From Marinomonas alcarazii (GTDB taxonomy: Bacteria > Pseudomonadota > Gammaproteobacteria > Pseudomonadales > Marinomonadaceae), in assembly GCF_003208215.1 (NCBI RefSeq), contig NZ_QKLW01000007.1, positions 124,001 through 188,000 on the forward strand: a stretch of DNA of 64,000 nt, read 5' to 3'. Below, in pieces: positions 45,876 through 55,534 of this stretch. Under the pieces are notes generated by a model. The model made no database searches. It saw only the letters and a list, made by a program, of their open reading frames with translations, and was not told the DNA's origin. The translations under genes and the position numbers were made by a program. Numbering within the stretch: position 1 is the stretch's first letter; every line of letters starts with the position of its first letter.

Positions 45876-46769
45876 ATGAAACGCTTGATCTATCTTGCCT
45901 TAACCGCTCTTTCTCTCTGTTTATGCTCACTCGCTCAAGCTGTCACGGTAGAAGACAGTAAAGGAACATTTAGCATCGATTACACGCCAAAGCGTATCGT
46001 GGTGTTGGAGTTTTCATTTGTCGATGCATTAGCTGCCGTTGGTGTCAGCCCTGTCGGTATTGCTGATGACAAAGATTCAAATCGCATACTGAAAGAAATT
46101 CGCGATGAAATTGGCGATTGGACATCGGTTGGTACGCGCTCTCAGCCTAGTCTTGAAACCATTTCTTCGCTAAAACCAGATCTCATCATTGCCGATATTT
46201 CACGCCATGAAGGTGTTTATGCAGATCTCCAAAAGATCGCACCCACCTTGATTCTGCCTTCCCGCCGAGCCACCTATGAAGAAAACCTTCAAGCTACGGC
46301 TATTATTGGTAAAGCCATTGGCAAAGAGAAAGAAATGCAAGCGCGTCTGAAGAAACATGACGAAGTGATGGCTGAACTTGCGGCCCAATTACCAAAGGGC
46401 AAAGAAGTACAATTTGGTGTTGCCCGTGATGATGCATTATTTCTTCATACCGCAAATTCCTACGCCGGCGGTGTGATACGTGCATTAGGCTTAAAAAATG
46501 CCAATACGGGGCGCAACGACGATGCTTACCGTCAGACCAGCCTTGAGCAACTGCTCACGGTCAACCCAGATTACTTTATCGTCGGTCATTACGTGACACC
46601 CAGCATCGTCGAAAAATGGAAAAGTGAGCCACTTTGGTCAATCTTAAAAGCCGCTAAAAATAACCATATTTATGCGGTTAATGCCAATACCTGGTCCCGT
46701 TGTCGCGGCATTATTTCCGCTGAAACTATGGGGCAAGATCTGATCAAGGTCTTCAACGCGAAAAAATGA
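45876..46769 (+). CDS. Iron(III)-chelate ABC transporter binding protein, FecB-like
   Basis: A 297-residue periplasmic protein with signal peptide (1-22, ending AQA) and the class III binding-protein fold (about 35-295): RIVVLEFSFVDALAAVGVSPVGIAD, KPDLIIAD and the late SRCRGIISAETM segment resemble E. coli FecB, which binds ferric citrate. It overlaps the first permease gene by four bases. No outer-membrane receptor or fecIR genes are in the window, so ferric dicitrate is only the best guess among hydroxycarboxylate or siderophore iron chelates. Confidence 0.88.
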   Translation: MKRLIYLALTALSLCLCSLAQAVTVEDSKGTFSIDYTPKRIVVLEFSFVDALAAVGVSPVGIADDKDSNRILKEIRDEIGDWTSVGTRSQPSLETISSLKPDLIIADISRHEGVYADLQKIAPTLILPSRRATYEENLQATAIIGKAIGKEKEMQARLKKHDEVMAELAAQLPKGKEVQFGVARDDALFLHTANSYAGGVIRALGLKNANTGRNDDAYRQTSLEQLLTVNPDYFIVGHYVTPSIVEKWKSEPLWSILKAAKNNHIYAVNANTWSRCRGIISAETMGQDLIKVFNAKK

Positions 46770-47767
46770 TCCCGTTACGTTTTTCCTTTTGTGCACAGTG
46801 CCTATTGCTGCTACTGCTTTTGTTGACCTGTTCATGGATCAGTTTGTTTAGCTGGTCCGTGATCACCGTCACGCCAGCCGACGCTCTGCAGGCCTTATAC
46901 AATATGGATCAGGATAGTATCGCCCAACATATTGCTCATGACTTAAGGCTACCTAGAATGCTTGTGGGCATCATGGTGGGCGCCAACCTCGCGGCGGCTG
47001 GTGTCATCATGCAAGGCCTAACCCAAAACCCTCTCGCGTCACCCTCCGTGCTAGGTATTAACGCTGGTGCAGCACTTGGAATGGCAAGTGTTTCCACAAT
47101 CGCCCCTTGGTTTGGTCTACTTGGCAGTTCTATCGCAGCCATGATAGGCGGTGGCATTGCATGGGCTTTCGTTATGTTGCTTGGCAGTGCTTGGCGAGGC
47201 GGCAATGAACACGGCAGACTGGTGTTGGCTGGTGTCGCAATTTCTGCTTTATGTGCAGCATTAACCAAGGCCGTCATTATCATTGCTGAAGACCAAGCCG
47301 CTGGCGTTCTGACTTGGCTCGCCGGTAGTTTAAGCGATGCTAGATGGCAAACCTTCGACGCCCTATGGCCTCTGTGTCTTGTTGGCTTATTAGGCGCTAT
47401 GTTAATTGCCCCAACGCTGAATCTATTACAGCTTGGCGATGACAATGCACGAAACCTTGGCGTGTCGTTAATGTGGGTAAAACTAGGCGGGAGCTTTCTC
47501 GTCTTATTATTGGTCGGGAGCGCCATCAGCAGCGTCGGCGCAATTGGCTTTGTCGGGTTACTTGTACCGCACATGGCACGAATGCTTGCGGGTCAAGATC
47601 ATCGGAAATTCTTGCCGATCGCCATGATATTAGGCGCTTGTTTGGTTGTCTTATCCGATACCATCAGCCGAGGCATTATCTACCCTGCAGAAACCCCGGC
47701 TGGCGCTATTTTGGCCTTGATCGGCGCACCGTTTTTCATCTACCTCGTCCGTAAGAGAACCTTATAA
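46766..47767 (+). CDS. Iron(III)-chelate ABC permease, FecC-like
   Basis: A 333-residue FecCD-family permease with about nine hydrophobic segments. RLPRMLVGIMVGANLAAAGVIMQGL and NPLASPSVLGINAGA near residues 53-100 are signatures, as is GFVGLLVPHMARML near 262. It overlaps the binding-protein gene and shares one base with the next permease gene (TAATG). Confidence 0.93.
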   Translation: MIPLRFSFCAQCLLLLLLLLTCSWISLFSWSVITVTPADALQALYNMDQDSIAQHIAHDLRLPRMLVGIMVGANLAAAGVIMQGLTQNPLASPSVLGINAGAALGMASVSTIAPWFGLLGSSIAAMIGGGIAWAFVMLLGSAWRGGNEHGRLVLAGVAISALCAALTKAVIIIAEDQAAGVLTWLAGSLSDARWQTFDALWPLCLVGLLGAMLIAPTLNLLQLGDDNARNLGVSLMWVKLGGSFLVLLLVGSAISSVGAIGFVGLLVPHMARMLAGQDHRKFLPIAMILGACLVVLSDTISRGIIYPAETPAGAILALIGAPFFIYLVRKRTL

Positions 47768-48723
47768 TGGCCACGCGCTCGCTGCCTTTTTTAGTACTTG
47801 CCATGATAGGACTGCTGATCGCTAATCTCATGTTTGGTGCGGTTTCCATTCCTTTCAAACAGATTTTAGATGGCCTACAAACCGGTAACGAACACCACTT
47901 CACCATTCATGAATATCGCTTGCCGCGTACCATTCTCGCTATGTTAGTCGGTGCCATGATGGCGCTGGCAGGCGCCTTGGTACAAGGGGTGATTCGTAAT
48001 CCTCTGGCGTCACCGGATGTACTTGGTGTTAGCCATGGCGCTGGATTAGCCGCTGTATTTTATATGACCTTTTTTCCCAATGCCGATATTAGCTGGCTGC
48101 CCGCCGTCGCCTTAGTCGGCAGTTTGGTGGCAGCGTTAATGTTGTGGTGGTTATGTGGTTCACACAGCAGCACCATTAAGCTGGCCATTACAGGTGTGGC
48201 GTTAGCCGCCTTATACGCCAGCTGCATCGATTTTCTGATGCTGATTAAACCACTGGAAATCAACAACGCTTTGTTGTGGCTAACAGGCAGTTTATGGGGA
48301 CGTGGCTGGAATCAGCTTTCTATGTTATTGCCTTGGCTGCTGTTGATTCCCTTTGCTCTTTGGCTTGCTAAACCTTTAAACCTAATTCACCTTGGCGATG
48401 ACAGCGCGATCAGCCTGGGGATAAAAGCAAACAAACTGCGATTAGCTTCCTTGGGCCTTGCTGTTGGGCTGACGGCATCTTGTGTAGCGATTTGCGGCCC
48501 TATTGGTTTTCTTGGTTTGGTTGCGCCTCATCTCACTCGCAAGTTGGTTGGCGGTCGCCATCAAATCCTTTTGCCTGCCACCATGTTGGTAGGCGCAATT
48601 TTGTTGCTGCTTGCTGATCTTGTGGCTCGCACTATTGATCCACCAATTGAATTACCTGCCGGTATTATGACCGCTATTATTGGCGCGCCATATTTTCTTT
48701 GGCTACTCCTTAGGACGAAATGA
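47767..48723 (+). CDS. Iron(III)-chelate ABC permease, FecD-like
   Basis: A 318-residue FecCD-family permease, pairing with the previous gene product. YRLPRTILAMLVGAMMALAGALVQGV, NPLASPDVLGVSHGAG and GPIGFLGLVAPHLTRKLVG are diagnostic. Two different permease genes side by side match the fecC-fecD order. Confidence 0.93.
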   Translation: MATRSLPFLVLAMIGLLIANLMFGAVSIPFKQILDGLQTGNEHHFTIHEYRLPRTILAMLVGAMMALAGALVQGVIRNPLASPDVLGVSHGAGLAAVFYMTFFPNADISWLPAVALVGSLVAALMLWWLCGSHSSTIKLAITGVALAALYASCIDFLMLIKPLEINNALLWLTGSLWGRGWNQLSMLLPWLLLIPFALWLAKPLNLIHLGDDSAISLGIKANKLRLASLGLAVGLTASCVAICGPIGFLGLVAPHLTRKLVGGRHQILLPATMLVGAILLLLADLVARTIDPPIELPAGIMTAIIGAPYFLWLLLRTK

Positions 48724-48726
48724 TTT

Positions 48727-49494
48727 ATGTCTCTTAGCACTCATAACTTATCTGTTGGCTACCATGATAAAGCCATCGTAAAACAGGTCGACCTAAACAT
48801 TCCTGCAGGGAAAATCATCGCCTTACTTGGCCCAAATGGCTGCGGTAAATCCACTTTGCTAAAGGCCATGGCACGTATTCTTTCTCCAATGGATGGCCAA
48901 GTTCATTGGCAAGGTCAGAATCTTCACAACATCGCATCTAAAAAGCTGGCACAGCAACTCGCTTTATTGCCACAAACCCAACCGATTCCAGAAGGAATCA
49001 AAGTAAAAGATTTAGTTGCCTATGGTCGCAGTCCATACACGGGATTTTGGGGACGAATTAATAAAGAAGATCACGAGATTATCGCTCAAGTAATGCAGGA
49101 AACCGGCATTACCGAGCTTGCAGAGCAGCTGGTCAGTGAGCTTTCTGGCGGTCAACGTCAGCGTGTTTGGCTTGCCATGACGTTAGCACAAGACACTCCG
49201 TATTTATTGCTGGATGAACCAACTACTTATATGGATTTGAGCCACCAAGTAGAGCTGATGCATTTGTTGCGCAAATTAAATTTACAAGGCAAAACCATCA
49301 TCACGGTACTCCATGATATCAACCAAGCGGCACGTTATTGCGACCATTTAATCGTAATGAAACAAGGCAAAATCATCACCCAAGGTGCGCCAGATTCAGT
49401 GCTTACTCAGCAACTTTTGAAAGAGGTCTTTTCATTGGATGCACAGATTCACCAAGACCCAATAGCCCAAACGCCTATGTGTGTGGTGGAGTAA
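48727..49494 (+). CDS. Iron(III)-chelate ABC ATPase, FecE-like
   Basis: A 255-residue ATPase with Walker A GPNGCGKST (about 37-45), YGRSPYTGFWGR, signature LSGGQRQR and Walker B LLLDEPTTYMDL typical of FecE/FepC/FhuC. It is the last gene of the operon; the convergent hydrolase gene ends eight bases later. Confidence 0.94.
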   Translation: MSLSTHNLSVGYHDKAIVKQVDLNIPAGKIIALLGPNGCGKSTLLKAMARILSPMDGQVHWQGQNLHNIASKKLAQQLALLPQTQPIPEGIKVKDLVAYGRSPYTGFWGRINKEDHEIIAQVMQETGITELAEQLVSELSGGQRQRVWLAMTLAQDTPYLLLDEPTTYMDLSHQVELMHLLRKLNLQGKTIITVLHDINQAARYCDHLIVMKQGKIITQGAPDSVLTQQLLKEVFSLDAQIHQDPIAQTPMCVVE

Positions 49495-49502
49495 TGATAA
49501 AA

Positions 49503-50081
49503 CTAATCGCTTAGTGAGGTGTGTTCTTTGGGCAACAGGGCAAACGCCTCATCTTGTGTAATCACAGTCGCATATTCACCGTGCAAGTTCGCCAATGACA
49601 TGGCGTGCACTTCATCTGCGCTGCGTGACTGACCGAAAAAATCTTCTTTCTCAAACGCAAAACACGCACTACCCACTACATAGGTTTTAAAGCCTAAATT
49701 GCCTGCGCTTCTTACCGTCGACTCAACAGAGTTATTTGTGCTCACTCCTACAACCAACAAGGTGTGCAAGTTTTCTGATCGTAGCCACTCTTCTAAGTCC
49801 GAATAGATAAAGGCATCAGGAACGGACTTTTCAATGACTTTCTCATCCGCTAAAGGTTGAAAGGCGTCCTGAAAGAGAGCACCATCTTGGTCTGGCCAAA
49901 ACAGAGATTCGGGCTCTGTCGATAAATGACGCACATGGACTATTGGTGCGTGGATAGAGCGCCAATGTGCCAGCAACTCCGCGATCTCGTGCTCCGCATT
50001 AGGGTTATTTCGTTCGCCAGCTTGTGGCCAAGACATACCTTGCTGCATATCAATGATCATCAATACGGCTGACTTTTCCAT
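49503..50081 (-). CDS. Isochorismatase-fold hydrolase with Ser at the nucleophile site
   Basis: A 192-residue isochorismatase-fold protein. Catalytic Asp11 (IIDMQ) and Lys85 (VIEKSVPDAF) are present, but the place of the nucleophilic Cys in the VGVSTNNSVEST segment holds Ser118. The rest of the fold (HVRHLS, FWPDQDGALF, AGNLGFKTYVV) is intact, so it is not decayed. The activity may be like true isochorismatase-group members lacking the Cys or may be lost. It has no relation to the iron genes beyond being convergent. Confidence 0.86.
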   Translation of the reverse strand: MEKSAVLMIIDMQQGMSWPQAGERNNPNAEHEIAELLAHWRSIHAPIVHVRHLSTEPESLFWPDQDGALFQDAFQPLADEKVIEKSVPDAFIYSDLEEWLRSENLHTLLVVGVSTNNSVESTVRSAGNLGFKTYVVGSACFAFEKEDFFGQSRSADEVHAMSLANLHGEYATVITQDEAFALLPKEHTSLSD

Positions 50082-50111
50082 CGCTCTTTCCTCTAAGACT
50101 GTCCCGTGTTT

Positions 50112-50459
50112 CTAACCTGCTTTATCGCTTTTGTTATCTGTGTGATTTTCTAATTCAGACAATCGCTTATTTTGATAATGCAACTTAACGAAAAGCACCA
50201 CCAGCGTCATAAGCAACAAAAAGGTCAAATTGCCTAAGAAATTAACCCTGTATTCCAATGATTTCACATTGGTTATTTTAGTCGATAAGGATTGATAATC
50301 GCCCAAAGAGGCGGTAGATAATTGCAGAATAGCAACACTTCGCTCAAGTTCAAATACTTTCTGGGCAAGCTCTTTGGGGTCTTCCGACACACTCTTTTCC
50401 GCCATAGTAAAAGACGCAAAACTGCTCAAAAATAGGCAGAACAACACTCGATATAACAT
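50112..50459 (-). CDS. Uncharacterised small membrane protein, 115 residues
   Basis: The frame opens further at 50483, but GAGG lies five bases before the ATG at 50459, which also starts a clean signal peptide (1-20, ending TMA). The mature part has a charged helix (about 25-50), a predicted membrane segment (about 75-93) and a basic-acidic tail. So it is periplasmic with a C-terminal anchor, or a two-span protein if the signal is not cut. No family is recognised. It lies between the hydrolase and a chemoreceptor gene on the same strand. Confidence 0.65.
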   Translation of the reverse strand: MLYRVLFCLFLSSFASFTMAEKSVSEDPKELAQKVFELERSVAILQLSTASLGDYQSLSTKITNVKSLEYRVNFLGNLTFLLLMTLVVLFVKLHYQNKRLSELENHTDNKSDKAG

Positions 50460-50568
50460 GAGAACCTCTAAAATAGCGACCAATAGTCTGTTCTATCATA
50501 GCGGCATCAGTCACCTAATAGCCAGATGAAACCTGAGTAAATCTCAGACTCTCCACCTAGCAGAAGAC

Positions 50569-52431
50569 TTAAACTCTAAAAATAGAAATACTTCGATTCA
50601 ATGATTCCGCTTGATCAGCAATAGCTTTACTTGCTTGGGAATTCAAGGCTACCGATTCTGAAGTGTCTTCCGTGATTTCACGGATGGTATCGACGTTTTT
50701 ACTGATCTCATTCGCTGCTATCGTTTGTTGTTCAATAGCCGTGGATACAGACTCTGCCATACCGGAGATTTCTTCCACATCGAGAATAATTTGCTCAAGC
50801 ACAACACCTGTCGTCGCGGCTTCATCACGACTTAATACCCCATCCTGACGGCAATTTTCCATCAGCGTCACGATACCTTTGGTTCGCTCTTGTAAAGTAA
50901 CAATAATGTCTGAAATCTCCTCCGTCGCAGTATGAGTACGGCTTGCCAAGGCACGAACCTCATCGGCAACAACGGCAAAACCTCGTCCTTGCTCACCGGC
51001 TCTCGCGGCTTCAATCGCAGCATTAAGCGCCAGCAAGTTAGTCTGCTCGGCAATACCTTGAATAACGCTTAACACAGTGCCAATACTTTCGCTTTCTTTG
51101 GCTAATTCGCTGACGGTTTCGACCGAGCCTTCAAGACTATCTGAAAGCTGGCGAATACGATTAATGGCCGAATTCACTTGAGATTGACCTTTTCGCGCGC
51201 TTTCTTGTGTAGATCGAGCCTTCGTGGCAGCCATTTCCATACTGCGTGAAATATCTTCCACGGTACCGACCATTTCAGTAACAGATACCGCAACCATGTC
51301 CGTTTCTGAGCGCTGCTTCTGAGCATCGTCTGATGTTCTTGCCGCATTTTGTGACAACTGAACGGTTGTCGTATTCATTTCTTGTACGGTGAGGTTTGCG
51401 TTAGCAATCACTCGGCTAAAATCGGCCAACATATCGTTGATACTGGCAGCAACAAAGCCAATTTCATCTTTCGCGGGTAAATCAACGCGCAAACTTATAT
51501 TGTGAGTTGTTTGAATGTCTCGCATGGTTGATTGAATGGTGTTCAATGCTGAGTTAATCGTGCGGTTAATAATCCACCCCACAAACACTCCCGCAATAAT
51601 GATCACGCCACAAAGAATGGTTGTCATCATCATGGCAAAAGATGTTTTTTCCTGAATAACAGAGGTTAATTGAGCTTCAAGTGAATCGAGTGCGGTTTCC
51701 GTTTGATGAATCGATTCCCGCATCGCCAATAATAGTCCTTCTTTACTGTTCAAGCCTAAAGCTTTTCTGCCTTCTGCATATTGATTAAAACCTGTTCGGT
51801 ACTGTTCAGAAAGAGACACCAACAATTCAACTTTATCTGCCGGTAATGAACCACTGCGTAGATTGCTCGCTAACTGATCTAGTGTTTTGTTAAAAGAGGC
51901 AATGTATTTAGGATTATGACGCAGCATAAAATCTTTTTCATGTCGACGAAGCTGTAACATGGTCACCAACAAAGCATCCTGATTCAGAGCAGACAATTCA
52001 CTCTCAATATTATGCACAGCGCCACGTAGTTCGCCCTGCAACCCAGTCTCTGGCGTTAACCCTAATGCTGTCGAAGCAGATACCACCGAGGCAAAATCAG
52101 CCTGATATTCTTTGAAATAGTCGGTGAGTTCCAACAAAATACCAGTATCAATGGCAAACTCATTCATCACGTTTTCAAGTAATGTTTGATCCGCGAAAAG
52201 CGAAGACATTGTCTGGTTGAATTTTGTTTCATAGGAAAGGTCGAGGCGAGCGAGAAAATCTTTCTCATTACGACGCAATGTCAGCATATTGACTTGTTGG
52301 TGTACGACAAGATTCTTAGCGTAATTTAGCTTTTCTAGATTGTTCTGGGTGTTGTAAAAAAGCCCTAACATGGCAACTAAGGCAACAACCAATAGCACGG
52401 TATTTAAAATTAACTTATGTTTAATAAGCAC
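50569..52431 (-). CDS. Methyl-accepting chemotaxis protein with HBM-type sensor
   Basis: A 620-residue chemoreceptor. TM1 (about 7-27), a large all-helical periplasmic sensor (about 30-265), TM2 (about 268-290), HAMP, and the cytoplasmic hairpin with tip [20 protein letters not shown]. The sensor has two repeats of the form LRRxEKDFLxR ([12 protein letters not shown] near 51 and [12 protein letters not shown] near 157), the mark of helical bimodular (HBM) sensors such as P. putida McpS, which bind organic acids. Ligand cannot be told from sequence. Confidence 0.93.
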   Translation of the reverse strand: MLIKHKLILNTVLLVVALVAMLGLFYNTQNNLEKLNYAKNLVVHQQVNMLTLRRNEKDFLARLDLSYETKFNQTMSSLFADQTLLENVMNEFAIDTGILLELTDYFKEYQADFASVVSASTALGLTPETGLQGELRGAVHNIESELSALNQDALLVTMLQLRRHEKDFMLRHNPKYIASFNKTLDQLASNLRSGSLPADKVELLVSLSEQYRTGFNQYAEGRKALGLNSKEGLLLAMRESIHQTETALDSLEAQLTSVIQEKTSFAMMMTTILCGVIIIAGVFVGWIINRTINSALNTIQSTMRDIQTTHNISLRVDLPAKDEIGFVAASINDMLADFSRVIANANLTVQEMNTTTVQLSQNAARTSDDAQKQRSETDMVAVSVTEMVGTVEDISRSMEMAATKARSTQESARKGQSQVNSAINRIRQLSDSLEGSVETVSELAKESESIGTVLSVIQGIAEQTNLLALNAAIEAARAGEQGRGFAVVADEVRALASRTHTATEEISDIIVTLQERTKGIVTLMENCRQDGVLSRDEAATTGVVLEQIILDVEEISGMAESVSTAIEQQTIAANEISKNVDTIREITEDTSESVALNSQASKAIADQAESLNRSISIFRV

Positions 52432-52642
52432 AGGAGGCTCCTATTATTCAATGTAAAACACTCCCTTACTTACAGAGAAGAACCCTTGTGCACGATACAG
52501 ATCACACAGGTCTCTAAAACTAAATCCATCTATCTGCATAGTAATTCATTAGATCCGTAATAGCTGCAAAGCACACAATTCCATAATAAACGTCACAGTA
52601 AGTAACAAAGCTAGCTGAGGTTTGTTACAGAAAAACGTCCAT

Positions 52643-53539
52643 TCATAAAAATCGAGTGAAAGATGTTTTCAGAAAATCCAGCAGCAAACGCAACTTTTTA
52701 GACTCTGCAGTCCCTGGAGGAAAAACCGCGTAAACATCAATTCCTGTACAGTGATAATCCGGCAAAATTCGCTCTAAACGCCCATTAGCGATACGTGGCT
52801 GCGCGTCGTACATGGGAATTCGGCCAATACCATTTCCCCCTTCTAAAAAGATGGTTCTTGCTGCGGCATTATTGGTGCTCACCGCACCTTGTACAGACAA
52901 ACTAAAGGATTTGGAACCCTGACTTAAATGCACTGTATTGGCCGCTGGCGTATAGACCACCCAATCATGATCGTATAACTCTTCTGGCTTGGTAGGCTTA
53001 CCGCGACGTCTAAAATACTCTGGCGAGCCACATAAACACGTTTCAAAGGTCTTCAGCTTGCTGGCTTGCAACCCAGAATCTAATAAGGGCGCACCTCGAA
53101 TAGCCAGATCAATGCCATCTTTGATGATATTAACCACTTCATCACTTAGGGAAACATTCAATTCGATTAACGGATAAAGTTGTCGAAATTCGTTCAGTGC
53201 AGGAACAATAACTTGCAAGCCTAAATTCACTGGGCAGGTAATTTTTAACTTACCAACGGGCTCTTGTTTGGCTTTTTCTATTTGCTGATTGGCTTCATGG
53301 GCCTGAAAAGCAATGGCTCGGCAACGCTGATAATAAGCGTCACCGGTTTCGGTCAATGACAAAGATCGAGTAGTACGATTAAGCAGTTTTACACCCAGCT
53401 GTTCTTCTAATTTCTTTAGGTGATAACTCACCACGCCGCGGGAAATCCCCATGAATTTGGCGGCCGCAGTTAAACTGCCTTGCTCCACTACTTGGGCAAA
53501 CACCACCATACTCTTTAACTGCTCAAACGAAACTTCCAT
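52643..53539 (-). CDS. LysR-family regulator, CrgA/AaeR-like
   Basis: A 298-residue regulator with an N-terminal winged helix (SLTAAAKFMGISRGVVSYHLKKLE, about 20-43) and LNRTTRSLSLTETG, typical of the large CrgA-like LysR group. It is divergent from the DJ-1/PfpI gene with a 158-base gap. In this group divergent control of a neighbouring detoxification or redox gene is common, so the DJ-1 gene is the probable target. Confidence 0.9.
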   Translation of the reverse strand: MEVSFEQLKSMVVFAQVVEQGSLTAAAKFMGISRGVVSYHLKKLEEQLGVKLLNRTTRSLSLTETGDAYYQRCRAIAFQAHEANQQIEKAKQEPVGKLKITCPVNLGLQVIVPALNEFRQLYPLIELNVSLSDEVVNIIKDGIDLAIRGAPLLDSGLQASKLKTFETCLCGSPEYFRRRGKPTKPEELYDHDWVVYTPAANTVHLSQGSKSFSLSVQGAVSTNNAAARTIFLEGGNGIGRIPMYDAQPRIANGRLERILPDYHCTGIDVYAVFPPGTAESKKLRLLLDFLKTSFTRFL

Positions 53540-53697
53540 CGTGACGACTCTTTTTCTATAGATAATGGATAGGACAGCAATTGTATCAATTATTAAACCA
53601 ATGAAGTCAAAAACCTACTCATTATGTTTATTAGATAAATTAGATACACTAATCACAAGTTAACAAATCAACTCATTGAAAAACTCAGGAGTCACTT

Positions 53698-54387
53698 ATG
53701 AGCAATAAAAAAATTCTAGTCGTACTTACTTCCCACTCTGATTTGGGCGACACAGGCCATAAAACAGGCTTTTGGGTAGAAGAGTTCGCAGCACCTTATT
53801 ACGCATTTATTGATGCTGGCGCTGAAGTAACAGTCGCCACACCAAAAGGCGGCCAAGCACCAATCGATCCAAATAGTACCGCGCCAGACGCGCAAACGGA
53901 TGCGACAAAACGTTTCTACGATGACCAAGCTGCGCAAGACGTGATTGCTAACACTGTAAAGTTGAGTGATATGAAACAAGACGATTTCGACGCTATCTTC
54001 TATCCAGGCGGCCACGGCCCACTTTGGGATTTGACTGAAAATGAAGAGTCAATTGCCTTGATCGAGAGCTTCATCGCAGCGAATAAGCCAATCTCTTCTG
54101 TTTGTCACGCACCAAGCGCTTTCTTGAATATTAAAGACGCTGATGGAGAGTACTTCATCAAGGGTAAAACCGTGACAGGTTTCACCAACAGCGAAGAAGC
54201 GGCGGTTCAATTAACCGAAATTGTGCCTTTCTTGCTAGAAGATGAAATGAAAAAACGCGGTGCAGATTACAAAAACACGGCGGACTGGACACCTTTCGCA
54301 GTGCAAGATGGCTTGATGATCACAGGTCAAAACCCTGCAAGTTCTGAATTGGTTGCTGAAAAACTATTGGCTCAACTGGCTAAATAA
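53698..54387 (+). CDS. DJ-1/PfpI family protein (Hsp31/glyoxalase III-like)
   Basis: A 229-residue protein of the type 1 glutamine amidotransferase-like superfamily, large Hsp31 subgroup. The nucleophile Cys136 lies in SVCHAPSAF and the acidic partner near Glu28-Glu29. GFWVEEFAAPYY and FYPGGHGPLWDL are typical. Members act as cofactor-free glyoxalase III or chaperones against carbonyl stress. Divergence from a LysR gene suggests induction by an electrophile. AGGAG precedes the start. Confidence 0.92.
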   Translation: MSNKKILVVLTSHSDLGDTGHKTGFWVEEFAAPYYAFIDAGAEVTVATPKGGQAPIDPNSTAPDAQTDATKRFYDDQAAQDVIANTVKLSDMKQDDFDAIFYPGGHGPLWDLTENEESIALIESFIAANKPISSVCHAPSAFLNIKDADGEYFIKGKTVTGFTNSEEAAVQLTEIVPFLLEDEMKKRGADYKNTADWTPFAVQDGLMITGQNPASSELVAEKLLAQLAK

Positions 54388-54411
54388 GCGCCTATCATCA
54401 TAAGCACTAAA

Positions 54412-54445
54412 AAAACCCGCCTCAAGGAAACTTGAGGTGGGTTTT
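54412..54445. terminator. Bidirectional terminator after the DJ-1/PfpI gene
   Basis: AAAACCCGCCTCAAG (54412-54426) pairs with CTTGAGGTGGGTTTT (54431-54445), one G-U, around a GAAA tetraloop. A and T flanks allow termination both ways between the convergent genes. Confidence 0.92.
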
Positions 54446-54476
54446 CTCGTTCTGGTTGCGCGATATTAAAAAGTGA

Positions 54477-54773
54477 CTATATGGCGTAATCAAACACGAT
54501 AATGTCTTCTAAAATCGGCCCTAGTTGCGCTTTTAATACTTCGTGTTCTGGGTGAGGAATATAAGCATCTCGTGCGGCTTCATCCACAAAGGTCATAAAC
54601 ACACAATGAGTATACTCTTTATTGCGCCCTTCAGGACTGTTATTTAGCCCCCATTCCACCGATTCAATGCCATCGATTTTGTCTTTAATCGCATCGAAAT
54701 TAGCTAAAGACGTTGCAATATCAGTAGCTGAGGCTTGCTCTTTATACTGAATAAACAATACATGTCGAATCAT
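54477..54773 (-). CDS. Dabb-domain stress-responsive protein
   Basis: A 98-residue alpha-beta barrel domain protein (Dabb), with MIRHVLFIQYKEQA at the start, GIESVEWGLNNSPEGRNKEYTH in the middle and HPEHEVLKAQLGPIL near the end. The frame opens at 54851, but AGGAG just before the ATG at 54773 and the family N-terminus fix the shorter start. Dabb proteins form dimeric barrels; the function here is unknown. Confidence 0.9.
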   Translation of the reverse strand: MIRHVLFIQYKEQASATDIATSLANFDAIKDKIDGIESVEWGLNNSPEGRNKEYTHCVFMTFVDEAARDAYIPHPEHEVLKAQLGPILEDIIVFDYAI

Positions 54774-54936
54774 AAAGACTCCTGTTTGAATAAATGATTG
54801 AGCAAAATCATACTCCGCTCTTACCACTAAAAACACGCGAATCATCAACAATCCTTAAAAGGTCAATTTTGTTCAATACTTAGAACTCCTAAGAAACGAT
54901 ATTGAGCATCTTTCGATTACTTTATAGGAACTCCTG

Positions 54937-55527
54937 ATGACTCTCTCCTTAATTACTTCTATGTCTTTATTTGCCTTGGCGGCGTCTTTGTCACCAGGGC
55001 CGGTGAACCTTGTCTCGCTGAGTGGCAGCGCCCGCTATGGCATTAAAACAGGGCTTATTTTTGTAACGGGAGCGACACTCGGCTTTATTGTGCTGTTTTT
55101 GCTGATTGGCTTTGGGCTGCATTATTTAATTGATCAATTAAGCTGGATCACCCAAGTGTTGCAATGGTTAGGCATCGCTTTTCTACTGTACTTGAGTTAT
55201 CAGATATTCACTGACAATGGCGAGCTGAACTCGGACAAACACAAGCACGCACCAACCTTTATGACAGGTGCCATTATGCAATGGCTTAATCCAAAAGCGT
55301 GGCTGGCTTCGTTGTCTGGTATTGCGGCCTATATTCCCAATGCCGAAGTGACGGAAGTGATGATCTTTGCCAGCCTGTATTTGCCAATCTGTTGGCTATC
55401 TTTAGGCGTTTGGGTGTGGATAGGAAAAATACTCGGGCAATATTTTCAAAGCCCAGCCAAGATGCGCTTGATGAACAAAACCTTGGCGACATTACTGGCA
55501 GGCAGTTGTGTGTTGATCCTTGTCTAA
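54937..55527 (+). CDS. LysE/RhtB-family exporter
   Basis: A 196-residue inner-membrane protein with about six hydrophobic segments and the family motif SLSPGPVNLVSLSGSARYG (about 18-36). The family exports amino acids such as lysine, threonine and homoserine. The second motif WLNPKAWL near residue 110 is also conserved. It is convergent with an AraC-type gene, ending seven bases from it. Confidence 0.9.
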   Translation: MTLSLITSMSLFALAASLSPGPVNLVSLSGSARYGIKTGLIFVTGATLGFIVLFLLIGFGLHYLIDQLSWITQVLQWLGIAFLLYLSYQIFTDNGELNSDKHKHAPTFMTGAIMQWLNPKAWLASLSGIAAYIPNAEVTEVMIFASLYLPICWLSLGVWVWIGKILGQYFQSPAKMRLMNKTLATLLAGSCVLILV

Positions 55528-55534
55528 CCAACCT

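Noticed and set aside
46936..47574. 212-residue frame antisense to the FecC-like permease
   Set aside because: Antisense shadow of a high-GC membrane protein gene, with proline- and alanine-rich low-complexity translation and no family features.
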